Origin: UBA12276 sp041476285
GTDB taxonomy: Archaea > Micrarchaeota > Micrarchaeia > Micrarchaeales > Micrarchaeaceae
DNA length: 7,014 nt
NCBI GenBank assembly: GCA_041476285.1
Contig: JBGOTD010000041.1
Span: 1 to 7,014, forward strand
Reading direction: 5' to 3'
Made by a program: the position numbers and the translations under genes. This document shows, one piece after another, positions 1 to 5,740 of this stretch. Each line of letters starts with the position of its first letter. Positions within the stretch are counted from its first letter, which is position 1. The notes below the pieces were generated by a model, which worked only from the letters and a program-made list of their open reading frames with translations, made no database searches and had not been told where the DNA came from.

Positions 1-46
1 CTGCACCTGCAATTATGGACACTAGTGAAAGTTTGTAAGTTTTCAT
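1..46 (-). CDS. N-terminal fragment of a probable secreted or membrane protein
   Basis: On the minus strand an ATG at 46-44 opens a frame that runs off the left edge after 15 codons, reading MKTYKLSLVSIIAGA. Two lysines near the N-terminus followed by a hydrophobic run (residues 6-15) look like the start of a signal peptide or an N-terminal membrane anchor. An in-frame TGA lies four codons upstream with no other start between, so this ATG is the only available start. A GGTG sequence (50-53 on the plus strand, read on minus) lies a few bases ahead as a plausible ribosome binding site, and a TATA-like TTAATATAA lies about 40 bases upstream. Only the N-terminus is visible, so no function can be given. 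It could be chance, but start, SD, TATA and hydrophobic profile agree. Confidence 0.45.
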   Translation of the reverse strand, partial: MKTYKLSLVSIIAGA

Positions 47-80
47 TTTGACACCATTTCAATATAATGCTAACTGGAAA

Positions 81-90
81 GTTATATTAA
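81..90 (-). promoter_or_regulatory. TATA-like box for the left-edge minus-strand gene
   Basis: Read on the minus strand this is TTAATATAAC, an AT-rich archaeal TATA-like element. It is centred about 25-28 bases before a likely start site near 58, which would give a short leader carrying GGTG before the ATG at 46. Assigned from position and composition only. Confidence 0.3.
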
Positions 91-161
91 TGTTAAACCA
101 GTTTATCCAAACCCTGATTTTTATTTTGCATTAATTGTTGAAAGATACACCAGCAATAGGG

Positions 162-174
162 CAAAGTTTATATA
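162..174 (+). promoter_or_regulatory. BRE/TATA promoter of the 105-residue gene
   Basis: A purine-rich CAAAG (162-166, BRE-like) is followed by TTTATATA (167-174), a near-ideal archaeal TATA box. Transcription would be expected about 25 bases downstream, near 195-199, giving a leader of about 10 bases before the ATG at 207. There is no strong Shine-Dalgarno: GTGATT (199-204) could pair but is very close to the start. Confidence 0.5.
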
Positions 175-206
175 GGTTAATCTATAAATTCTGAGATTGT
201 GATTAC

Positions 207-524
207 ATGCCACAATATGCCGTAATACAGTCGCACGAGGCAGACATATGCCCGATGACAAACAAAAGAGTAAGGGAATTCGCAATGAAAAGTTTCCAGG
301 GAAACGATGCGCTAGCCAAGAAGCTGGGCGTCAAGGTCCTTTCAGAACTCCATTTGGACCCGGACCATAAGGCGTTCATTCTGTTCGAAGCAAAGAGCGC
401 AGAGGCAGTCAGAGATTACCTGGTTCAAGGAGGTTATAGCCACTTTTCGAGGCTTGAGTTCCACCTTGTCACGCCGATATCTGAGCTTCTCAAGCATGCA
501 GACGAGATGCCGACAATTTATTAA
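207..524 (+). CDS. Small conserved-looking protein of unknown function
   Basis: A 105-residue soluble protein with no signal peptide or membrane segment. I do not recognise it with certainty. The N-terminus (MPQYAVIQSH) looks like a first beta strand. Helical segments follow around residues 19-42, then a strand with DHKAFILFEA (about 53-62), a helix with SAEAVRDYL (about 64-72), and a last strand EFHLVTPISELL (about 84-95). This alternation suggests a small ferredoxin-like or dimeric alpha/beta-barrel fold. A histidine at residue 9, CPM at 15-17 and the DPDH stretch at 51-54 are candidate functional residues, which is inference only. It appears monocistronic: it has its own TATA box upstream and faces the convergent HAD phosphatase gene downstream, with hairpins between them. 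Codon use and the promoter support a real gene. The function remains open. Confidence 0.75.
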   Translation: MPQYAVIQSHEADICPMTNKRVREFAMKSFQGNDALAKKLGVKVLSELHLDPDHKAFILFEAKSAEAVRDYLVQGGYSHFSRLEFHLVTPISELLKHADEMPTIY

Positions 525-526
525 GT

Positions 527-557
527 AATTTTGGTCTCCTTTTGAGATCCTAAAATT
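527..557. terminator. Imperfect hairpin between convergent genes
   Basis: AATTTT-GG-TCTC (527-538) can pair with GAGA-CC-AAAATT (544-557) around the loop CTTTT, with single-T bulges at 548 and 551. It lies just after the stop of the 105-residue gene and contains short T runs, so it could end plus-strand transcription and, read the other way, that of the HAD gene. Archaeal termination relies mainly on U-tracts, so this is a candidate only. Confidence 0.35.
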
Positions 558-561
558 GGTG

Positions 562-582
562 AAGGCGCTATTATAGCGCCTT
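562..582. repeat. Perfect 9-bp hairpin holding the HAD gene stop codon
   Basis: AAGGCGCTA (562-570) and TAGCGCCTT (574-582) form a perfect GC-rich 9-bp inverted repeat. The three-base loop (571-573) is exactly the TAA stop codon of the minus-strand HAD phosphatase. It may act as an mRNA 3' stabiliser or terminator for the leuS-HAD operon. No long T run follows on either strand, so the terminator reading is uncertain. The symmetry itself is directly visible. Confidence 0.6.
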
Positions 583-1218
583 TCCCATCTCCTCTATGCT
601 TTTGAATATGTAATCAGGGCGTACGCTTCTTAGCTTGTGGTAGCTGTCAAACCCATCAGCAATCGCGCAGGAATCCACATGCGCAAGCTTTGCGGTTATG
701 ATGTCATCGACCATATCTCCAATATATAGGCATCTGCCGGGCTTTACCTTTAGCGCGTTTATTATGAGCTTAAGGCCTGTAGGATTAGGTTTCAGCGCAT
801 TCAGTTCCCTGGCGCTGACTATGGTGTCAAAGTAATTGGCTATTCCAAGGTAATCCAATTCCTTGATGAGCCTGTAGCTTCTCCCGTTTGAGAATATTGC
901 CACTTTCTTTCCGCTGCTCCTAAGTATCTTGATTGTTTTCAGGGAATTATTGTGCAGCTTTGGCCTGCTTAGGTTGAGAAGCACGTCAAAGAGATATGTA
1001 AGTATGTCGTTCTTCTTCTCCTCGCTTTCAATCCTTTTCTTAAGGTCATAGTCCATGCTCCTGAAGTTCTTCATATTGCTGTCCCTGTTCCAGAGATGCA
1101 GCTTCCTCTTTATACTCTCGTTTACCTTCATTATGGTTCTCATGCTGTTTAATGTCCCATCCCAGTCGAATATGAATAGGTCGTATCTGCCCAGCAAATC
1201 ATGCTTTCTTGAGACCAT
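571..1218 (-). CDS. HAD-superfamily hydrolase (phosphatase, phosphoglycolate phosphatase-like)
   Basis: A 215-residue cytosolic HAD-type phosphatase. Motif I is FDWDGTL with nucleophile D18 and acid/base D20. Motif II is S110 in IFSNGRS, motif III is K143 in NALKPNP, and motif IV is GD (167-168) followed by D171/D172 in YIGDMVDD. All catalytic positions are therefore present. A charged helical stretch between residues about 26 and 95 is the C1-type cap, as in phosphoglycolate phosphatase/HAD-IA enzymes, which set substrate choice there. The substrate cannot be read from the sequence. The ATG at 1218 lies one base after the leuS stop codon, and a G-rich stretch at the end of leuS (TTGGGGTT) can serve as its ribosome binding site, so the two genes are almost certainly co-transcribed. 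The next internal Met (26) would remove motif I, which supports this start. The stop codon lies in the loop of a 9-bp hairpin. Confidence 0.9.
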   Translation of the reverse strand: MVSRKHDLLGRYDLFIFDWDGTLNSMRTIMKVNESIKRKLHLWNRDSNMKNFRSMDYDLKKRIESEEKKNDILTYLFDVLLNLSRPKLHNNSLKTIKILRSSGKKVAIFSNGRSYRLIKELDYLGIANYFDTIVSARELNALKPNPTGLKLIINALKVKPGRCLYIGDMVDDIITAKLAHVDSCAIADGFDSYHKLRSVRPDYIFKSIEEMGKAL

Positions 1219-1219
1219 C

Positions 1220-4099
1220 CTAACCCCAAACGACGTCTATACTTGGCTTTTCCGGAAGAGCCCTTGATGCCCTGTCGGAATTTGATGATTCCTCGCTTTC
1301 TATCTCGACCTTTGCGTTGAACCTGCCTTCAAGATGGTCTTTTGCCTCGACGAACGCCTTCAGAAGTAGTTCGGTGTCGAGTTCCTTCCTTTCAGTGATT
1401 GTATTGAGTTTCTTGGTGAACTGGGTGAGGAATTTCGACAGAGTGTTTCGATCTATCTCTTTCAAGTCAGGGCTTTCCATTGCTGCGCTTATGCTCTTTG
1501 TTTTTGCGAGAATAGCATATGCCTTCACTTTCCATTGCACAGATATTATCAGCTTTATTTCCTTTACCAATTTGTCCTTGTTCGTTCCTATCCTTCTGGT
1601 CAGCTCTATGCTCTGCCTTACGTCCTCAACAGTATTGTCCAATATATCCTCGACGAGCTCCTCTTCAGGAGTTATCATTTGGTCATTTGCTTCGGGCCAT
1701 TTTTCCTGCGCAATTAGGGTATTCTTTCCAAGTGAGCTCCAGAATTCCTCCGCAATGTGCGGCATTGCAGGCGCTAGCATCAGGGATATGCTTTCGAGAA
1801 AGTCTCGTATGACTATCTCGTTCTCGCCGTTTCTTTCAACGTATTTTTTGAGTTCGTTGATCGAATTGTAGTATATTTCAGTATATGCGCCTTTCAGGTT
1901 TACATTCTCCATGAACTGGGTCGCGCTTTTTATCTTTGAATTAAGCTTGGAGTAAAGCCAGTAATCAATATGGGAGAGTTCTTTGCTTTTCAGTTTGGGC
2001 AGAGACTGTATCGTCTTTAGTATGAAGTCGTTTCTTGCATATATGCTGTTTATCCCATCGGTGCTGAATTCTGTCGTGGTGTCAAGGTCGGCGCCGGTTA
2101 TCTCAATGAAGCGTATCGGGTCGGCACCATATTTTTCAATGCCGTCTGACAGCGGCACTATGTTGCCAAGGCTCTTGCTCATCTTCTCGCCCTCGTAATT
2201 TACAAATCCGTTGACGATTATCTGCTTTGGCCAGCACCTTTCTTCCAATAACCCGATATGGTTGAACACGTACATAGTGAGATGGTTGGGTATAAGGTCA
2301 GGGGCAGAGTGCCTTGATGTATTGCCATACCAGTATTCGAATGATTCCTTGCATTTTTCCACAATGTGGGATTTTATTCCTGTTTTGCTTTCCACATCCG
2401 TAGAACTGCCCAATGAAAGTATTACGTAATCAAAGAATTCCTGCGTCAGCTGGTCCGGCGTGATCTTCTCGCTTCTCAATACGTGCACAAACGTATAGAA
2501 GCACATGTAAAGAGTTGAATCCGAAAGCGATTCTATCACATACGACTTGTCAAACGGGAATGGCGTTCCAAGCCCCTGCTGTCTTTCAGCCGCCCTAAGG
2601 TCAAGCCATTCGACAACGTTCTCGAAAGTGAGCCTCAGCTTCTCCGGATATATTCTTATTGATTTGAGCCCTTTTCTTGTTTGTTCCTTCCATCCTGCGT
2701 TGCCGTAGTTTATGAACCATTGGTCATCCACTATTTTCACTATTACCTTGTATCCGCATCTGCAGTACACTGGTTCATCGTTGCTTATCACATAGATTTC
2801 AAAGGCGTTGTTGGATTCGCCTAATTTTTTCTTTATCTTCTCCCTTGCCTCTGGCTCTTTCATTCCCTTGTATTCATCCACTATCATTACTCCCCAGTGA
2901 GATTCCTCCCTGTAGAGCAGCTTTGTTGCAAACTCCACCATGTCATCTATGGCATTCTCGTTTGTATTTAGTATTTCAAGATAAGCAAGGGCTGGTATTT
3001 CAGGGTGCTCGGCCTTTGCCTTGCCAACATTTACATCAGTGAGCGATCTTCCTATGCCTATGTTGTCCTTTTTCTCTATTTCTATTACTTTATCATAAAC
3101 CATGTCAGGCATCGGATAGTTTTCCTTCTTGAGCCTCTGCAGTGCCACATAGTCAAAAGGAGCATGGGCAGGTACGCTCATTACAACTCCCGTCGCCACA
3201 TCTGGCTTGACAAAGAATCCGGGGAGTACAGGAATTTCATGGCCGTTGATCGGATTTATTGCCTTCTTTGAAAGCAGATCATTGGCAGATACCTCGCTTT
3301 CGATTTGAACATCATTCTGGTATTTGAGACTTTCTGCAGCCACCTTTGAAATGTAGTATCTCTGTCCGCTTATCTTTGCTATCACGTATGGCGAACTTTT
3401 GTCTATGAATATGTTTGTAACGCCATATACAGTTTCCGCCCAGTAGGTTGCCCAGCCAAAAACTATGTCGCTTGAGGATTCCTTGAACTTGACAACAGTT
3501 ATTGCCTGTATTTCGGGTTGGACATCGTGCTTTGTGTCATGCTGCCCGACCGCATTGCTGTCATTGGTGCACCATCCTATCGGGTGCTTGCCCTTTGTAA
3601 TGTATCCCTTTTCCTTCAGCTTGATGAATTGCCATTCCACGAACTTGCTGAAAAGAGGCTCTATTGAGACGAATTTTCTGCGCCAGTCAATGCCGTAGCC
3701 CGCTGCCCTCATCCCGGTTTCCATCTCCTTTATGAAGTATTCGGCTATGTATTTAGGATCCGTCATGGCCTTTATCTCGTTGTCAGGCACATGGAATATT
3801 TTCAGTTCGTCTATCAGTTCCTTGTCATTGCCCTTTATGCGCTTGGCAAAGGCAAGCAGCGGAGTGCCTGTTGCATGAAAAGCCATCGGATACAAAACAT
3901 TAAAGCCCCGCATTCGTTTGTACCTTGCATAGGTATCTGCAGTTCCGTATGTCCTTACGTGCCCTATGTGCTGCGGTGAATTGACATAAGGAAACGCCGC
4001 AGTCACAAGAAGCGGTTTTTTATCGCTTGGCTCAACCTCAAACACCTTGGCTTTGGCCCATGCCTTCTGCCATTTATCCTCTATATTTTTATAATCCAT
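1220..4099 (-). CDS. leuS: Leucyl-tRNA synthetase, archaeal/eukaryotic type
   Basis: A 959-residue class Ia synthetase that charges tRNA-Leu with leucine in the cytosol, about the usual length for archaeal LeuRS. The HIGH signature is literal (H44-I-G-H47) and KMSKS is at 639-643. The Rossmann core is recognisable from TAAFPYVNSPQ (33-43), HATGTP (75-80), IESLSDSTLYM (522-532) and DLIPNHLT (601-608). The CP1 editing insert spans about 205-470 and includes VPAHAPFDY (309-317), with D316 at the conserved editing aspartate, and a CRC near 446-448. Helical anticodon-binding and C-terminal domains follow, ending in the archaeal-like RALPEKPSIDV. The threonine-rich editing motif is unusual: T218-Y-W-A-E-T223 where most relatives have T-x-R-P-x-T. 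The start ATG has an AGGTG ribosome binding site (4108-4112) eight bases upstream. It is the first gene of an operon with the HAD phosphatase and is divergent from sod. The leucine assignment rests on overall similarity to archaeal LeuRS rather than IleRS or ValRS. Confidence 0.95.
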   Translation of the reverse strand: MDYKNIEDKWQKAWAKAKVFEVEPSDKKPLLVTAAFPYVNSPQHIGHVRTYGTADTYARYKRMRGFNVLYPMAFHATGTPLLAFAKRIKGNDKELIDELKIFHVPDNEIKAMTDPKYIAEYFIKEMETGMRAAGYGIDWRRKFVSIEPLFSKFVEWQFIKLKEKGYITKGKHPIGWCTNDSNAVGQHDTKHDVQPEIQAITVVKFKESSSDIVFGWATYWAETVYGVTNIFIDKSSPYVIAKISGQRYYISKVAAESLKYQNDVQIESEVSANDLLSKKAINPINGHEIPVLPGFFVKPDVATGVVMSVPAHAPFDYVALQRLKKENYPMPDMVYDKVIEIEKKDNIGIGRSLTDVNVGKAKAEHPEIPALAYLEILNTNENAIDDMVEFATKLLYREESHWGVMIVDEYKGMKEPEAREKIKKKLGESNNAFEIYVISNDEPVYCRCGYKVIVKIVDDQWFINYGNAGWKEQTRKGLKSIRIYPEKLRLTFENVVEWLDLRAAERQQGLGTPFPFDKSYVIESLSDSTLYMCFYTFVHVLRSEKITPDQLTQEFFDYVILSLGSSTDVESKTGIKSHIVEKCKESFEYWYGNTSRHSAPDLIPNHLTMYVFNHIGLLEERCWPKQIIVNGFVNYEGEKMSKSLGNIVPLSDGIEKYGADPIRFIEITGADLDTTTEFSTDGINSIYARNDFILKTIQSLPKLKSKELSHIDYWLYSKLNSKIKSATQFMENVNLKGAYTEIYYNSINELKKYVERNGENEIVIRDFLESISLMLAPAMPHIAEEFWSSLGKNTLIAQEKWPEANDQMITPEEELVEDILDNTVEDVRQSIELTRRIGTNKDKLVKEIKLIISVQWKVKAYAILAKTKSISAAMESPDLKEIDRNTLSKFLTQFTKKLNTITERKELDTELLLKAFVEAKDHLEGRFNAKVEIESEESSNSDRASRALPEKPSIDVVWG

Positions 4100-4107
4100 T
4101 ATTTGTG

Positions 4108-4112
4108 CACCT
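4108..4112 (-). promoter_or_regulatory. Shine-Dalgarno of leuS
   Basis: Read on minus this is AGGTG, matching the archaeal anti-SD (GGAGGTGATC), with eight bases to the ATG at 4099. It fixes the leuS start. Confidence 0.6.
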
Positions 4113-4149
4113 GAAAGAGCGAAACAAGCGTTTTTTGTAATTAAGATAC

Positions 4150-4192
4150 ACTATTGGAAAAGAGTCTTTTAATAGTTTTTGTGTCCAATAGT
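4150..4192. repeat. Inverted repeat bracketing the sod promoter (operator candidate)
   Basis: ACTATTGG (4150-4157) and CCAATAGT (4185-4192) are perfect 8-bp inverted arms with centres 35 bp apart. Between them lies a second symmetric element, AAAAGA-G-TCTTTT (4158-4170), a perfect 13-bp palindrome that runs into the TATA-like box. Such nested symmetry around a core promoter is typical of a dimeric regulator's operator, but the regulator is unknown and the function is inferred. The region also lies upstream of leuS on the other strand. Confidence 0.45.
4167..4174 (+). promoter_or_regulatory. TATA-like box of the sod promoter
   Basis: TTTTAATA preceded by a purine-rich stretch (AAAAGAG). The expected start site is about 25 bases downstream, near 4192-4199, giving a short leader that carries the GGGTGA ribosome binding site. 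Read on minus it is TATTAAAA, so it could also serve leuS with a leader of about 45 bases. A closer minus-strand candidate is the AT-rich stretch at 4137-4148. Confidence 0.45.
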
Positions 4193-4196
4193 AGTA

Positions 4197-4202
4197 GGGT
4201 GA
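4197..4202 (+). promoter_or_regulatory. Shine-Dalgarno of sod
   Basis: GGGTGA, a good partial match to the archaeal anti-SD, four bases before the ATG at 4207. It supports that start. Confidence 0.6.
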
Positions 4203-4206
4203 ATAT

Positions 4207-4824
4207 ATGAGCAATAACGAGGCAGACCACAAAGTAAAAGAGATGCCTGTCGGACACGATAAAGTGCAAAATGTAATGGATAGCGATACATACAAATGGC
4301 ATCATGACACGCATTATGCTGGCTATGTAAACAAGAGAAACGAGATAGAGAAGGAGCTTACTGTAGTTGACAGATCAAAGGCGAACATGAATTACAGCAC
4401 CTTCAGGGCGCTTAAGCTCGAGGAGACATGGAACGGTAACGGCATGATCCTGCACGAGGTGTACTGGAATACAATGGGCGGAGACGGGAAGTACTCAGAC
4501 AATATGGACATAATAAAAAGGATAATACAGGATTTCGGTTCATTCCAGATGTGGAAGGACGATTTTGTAGCAACAGGCAAAGTTGGAAGAGGATGGGTAG
4601 TTCTTGTTGCAGACACACTCACCGATGGAAAACTTAGGAATGTGCTTTTCGATGTGCACAATCAGGGCGGCCTTGTAGGATCAATGCCATTGATTGCGGC
4701 GGACACGTTCGAGCATGCATATTACCACAAATTTGGTCCGGACAGAGCTTCCTACCTTAACGCGCTTGTGGAAAACATAGACTGGAAGAAGGTAGAAGAC
4801 AAATTGAAGAAGCATAAGCTATAA
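4207..4824 (+). CDS. sod: Superoxide dismutase, Fe/Mn family (residues suggest Mn type)
   Basis: A 205-residue enzyme that converts superoxide to oxygen and hydrogen peroxide; with no signal peptide it should act in the cytosol. All four metal ligands are present: H32 (in WHHDTHYAGY), H83 (in GMILHEVYW), D166 and H170 (in DTFEHAYY). Second-shell residues also fit: gateway H36 and Y40, W130, E169 and Y173. The outer-sphere glutamine comes from the C-terminal half (N152-Q153), with glycine (G79) at the position where Fe-type enzymes carry glutamine. This pattern is associated with Mn-preferring enzymes, so metal use is an inference. The N-terminus is divergent: the usual LPY...LEP..S stretch before the first ligand is not recognisable. 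DTFEH has Phe where bacterial enzymes have Trp. The gene is divergent from leuS, has its own TATA box and GGGTGA, and the A24 peptidase gene begins 29 bases later, possibly on the same transcript. Confidence 0.93.
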   Translation: MSNNEADHKVKEMPVGHDKVQNVMDSDTYKWHHDTHYAGYVNKRNEIEKELTVVDRSKANMNYSTFRALKLEETWNGNGMILHEVYWNTMGGDGKYSDNMDIIKRIIQDFGSFQMWKDDFVATGKVGRGWVVLVADTLTDGKLRNVLFDVHNQGGLVGSMPLIAADTFEHAYYHKFGPDRASYLNALVENIDWKKVEDKLKKHKL

Positions 4825-4832
4825 TTTAGCTT
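4816..4832. repeat. 6-bp inverted repeat around the sod stop codon
   Basis: AAGCTA (4816-4821) and TAGCTT (4827-4832) flank a five-base spacer that begins with the sod stop codon TAA (4822-4824). The stem is AT-rich and not followed by a T run, so a terminator role is doubtful. The same bases hold a TATA-like TATAATTT. Confidence 0.35.
4820..4827 (+). promoter_or_regulatory. Possible TATA box for the peptidase gene
   Basis: TATAATTT overlaps the sod stop codon and is centred about 30 bases before the ATG at 4854. A start site here would give a nearly leaderless transcript, which would explain the lack of a clear Shine-Dalgarno before that gene. Read-through from sod is the alternative. Confidence 0.3.
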
Positions 4833-4853
4833 CTACAACTATCACATGGTTTG

Positions 4854-5735
4854 ATGCAACTTTATTTTATAAGAATTCTCAGCATGATTGCAATTGCATT
4901 AGTATACATGCTATACGATGTATTCAACAAAAGGAACGTGCCTTCTGTTTTCGCATATGCAACTCTCGCTTATGGCTTTCTTCTTACAATCCTTTATTTT
5001 GACACCAGAACGATATTAGTGAGTGCAGCAACGGCTCTGGTGATACTTGGAGGGGGCTATATAGTTTATAGGATCGGCCAGCTGGGTGCGGCAGACGTAA
5101 TAGAATTTGCAGCTATTTCACTCATATTGCCGATCCAGAAGTTTTCGTTGCTCCTGTCAAGTACAAGCCAACTTTACCTTCCGTTTGCGTTGTCGCTTGC
5201 AATAAACACAGGGATAATCGCAATAATAATTGTGCCAATGTATTACATACCGAAAGCCGGAAAAAACCTGAAGAAACCCCTCATCTCCTTTGTAACCAAA
5301 AAGAATGCATTCATGGCTCTGCTGATAGCAGTAGCATATACGATATTCATATCATTCATAACGCTTGTAATCGGGATTAATTACGTTGGTGCAATAATAC
5401 TTGCGTTGATGTTGGTAAGCTCCTTCTTCGTGATGCTTTTTTCAACGCCCATAACCTATGCGATGATTAATTATGTAGATGTAGGGCAGTTCGATGAAGG
5501 TGACATAATAGCAGTAAATTTGATGACCAAGCAGCAACTCGCCAGCATTAAGAAAAGGATAAAAGGCTTTGACAGATTGTTGACTGAAAGTGTTATAAAA
5601 CAGATGAAGCTCAAGAAAATAAAGGACAAGTTCCCAGTTTACAAAGAGGCGATGCCATTTGCACTACCGATCTTTGCAGCAGTGGTCATAACACTGCTGT
5701 TCGGAAATCTTCTGTTATTCATACTTGGCATATGA
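4854..5735 (+). CDS. A24-family prepilin/prearchaellin peptidase (PibD/FlaK-like)
   Basis: A 293-residue multi-pass membrane aspartic peptidase, expected to cleave the short class III signal peptides of type IV pilin-like or archaellin precursors at the cytoplasmic membrane. The two catalytic aspartates are visible. D22 is in LYDVFNKRNVPSVFA, matching the family's D-x-x-x-R-x-[IV]-P-[NS] region. D81 is in GAAD (78-81) after a G-rich helix. Their positions are close to the D23/D80 pair known for Sulfolobus PibD. About seven or eight hydrophobic segments are seen, roughly at 7-21, 33-49, 53-72, 107-131, 152-174, 178-200 and 268-291. A soluble stretch (about 205-262) contains GQFDEGDIIAV, resembling the C-terminal domain of archaeal A24 enzymes. 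I chose the ATG at 4854; an in-frame TTG at 4851 adds one residue. No substrate gene is visible, except possibly the edge fragment at 1-46. The tail converges on pyrEF with four bases between them. Confidence 0.82.
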   Translation: MQLYFIRILSMIAIALVYMLYDVFNKRNVPSVFAYATLAYGFLLTILYFDTRTILVSAATALVILGGGYIVYRIGQLGAADVIEFAAISLILPIQKFSLLLSSTSQLYLPFALSLAINTGIIAIIIVPMYYIPKAGKNLKKPLISFVTKKNAFMALLIAVAYTIFISFITLVIGINYVGAIILALMLVSSFFVMLFSTPITYAMINYVDVGQFDEGDIIAVNLMTKQQLASIKKRIKGFDRLLTESVIKQMKLKKIKDKFPVYKEAMPFALPIFAAVVITLLFGNLLLFILGI

Positions 5736-5740
5736 CATAT
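5730..5740. repeat. 11-bp palindrome at the convergent junction
   Basis: ATATG-A-CATAT is perfectly symmetric about position 5735, the last base of the peptidase's TGA stop. It spans the four-base gap and touches the last base of the pyrEF stop codon. It is short and AT-rich, so it may be chance. Confidence 0.25.

Noticed and set aside
47..206. tRNA or structured RNA in the left divergent spacer
   Set aside because: No cloverleaf, T-loop (GTTCAAATC-like) or other RNA-gene signature was found. The AT-rich spacer is explained by two divergent promoters.
1317..1871. 184-codon plus-strand frame opposite the 3' part of leuS
   Set aside because: It is antisense to strongly supported LeuRS C-terminal domains. 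Its Ser/Leu/Phe-rich translation is what reverse-complemented charged helices give. No promoter or ribosome binding site was seen.
4089..4295. 68-codon minus-strand frame across the leuS-sod intergenic region
   Set aside because: It overlaps the 5' part of sod antisense and runs through both promoters and the leuS ribosome binding site. The composition is not protein-like compared with neighbours, so it is a shadow frame.
4816..4832. Intrinsic terminator after sod
   Set aside because: The stem has only two G-C pairs and no T run follows, so I list it only as an inverted repeat.
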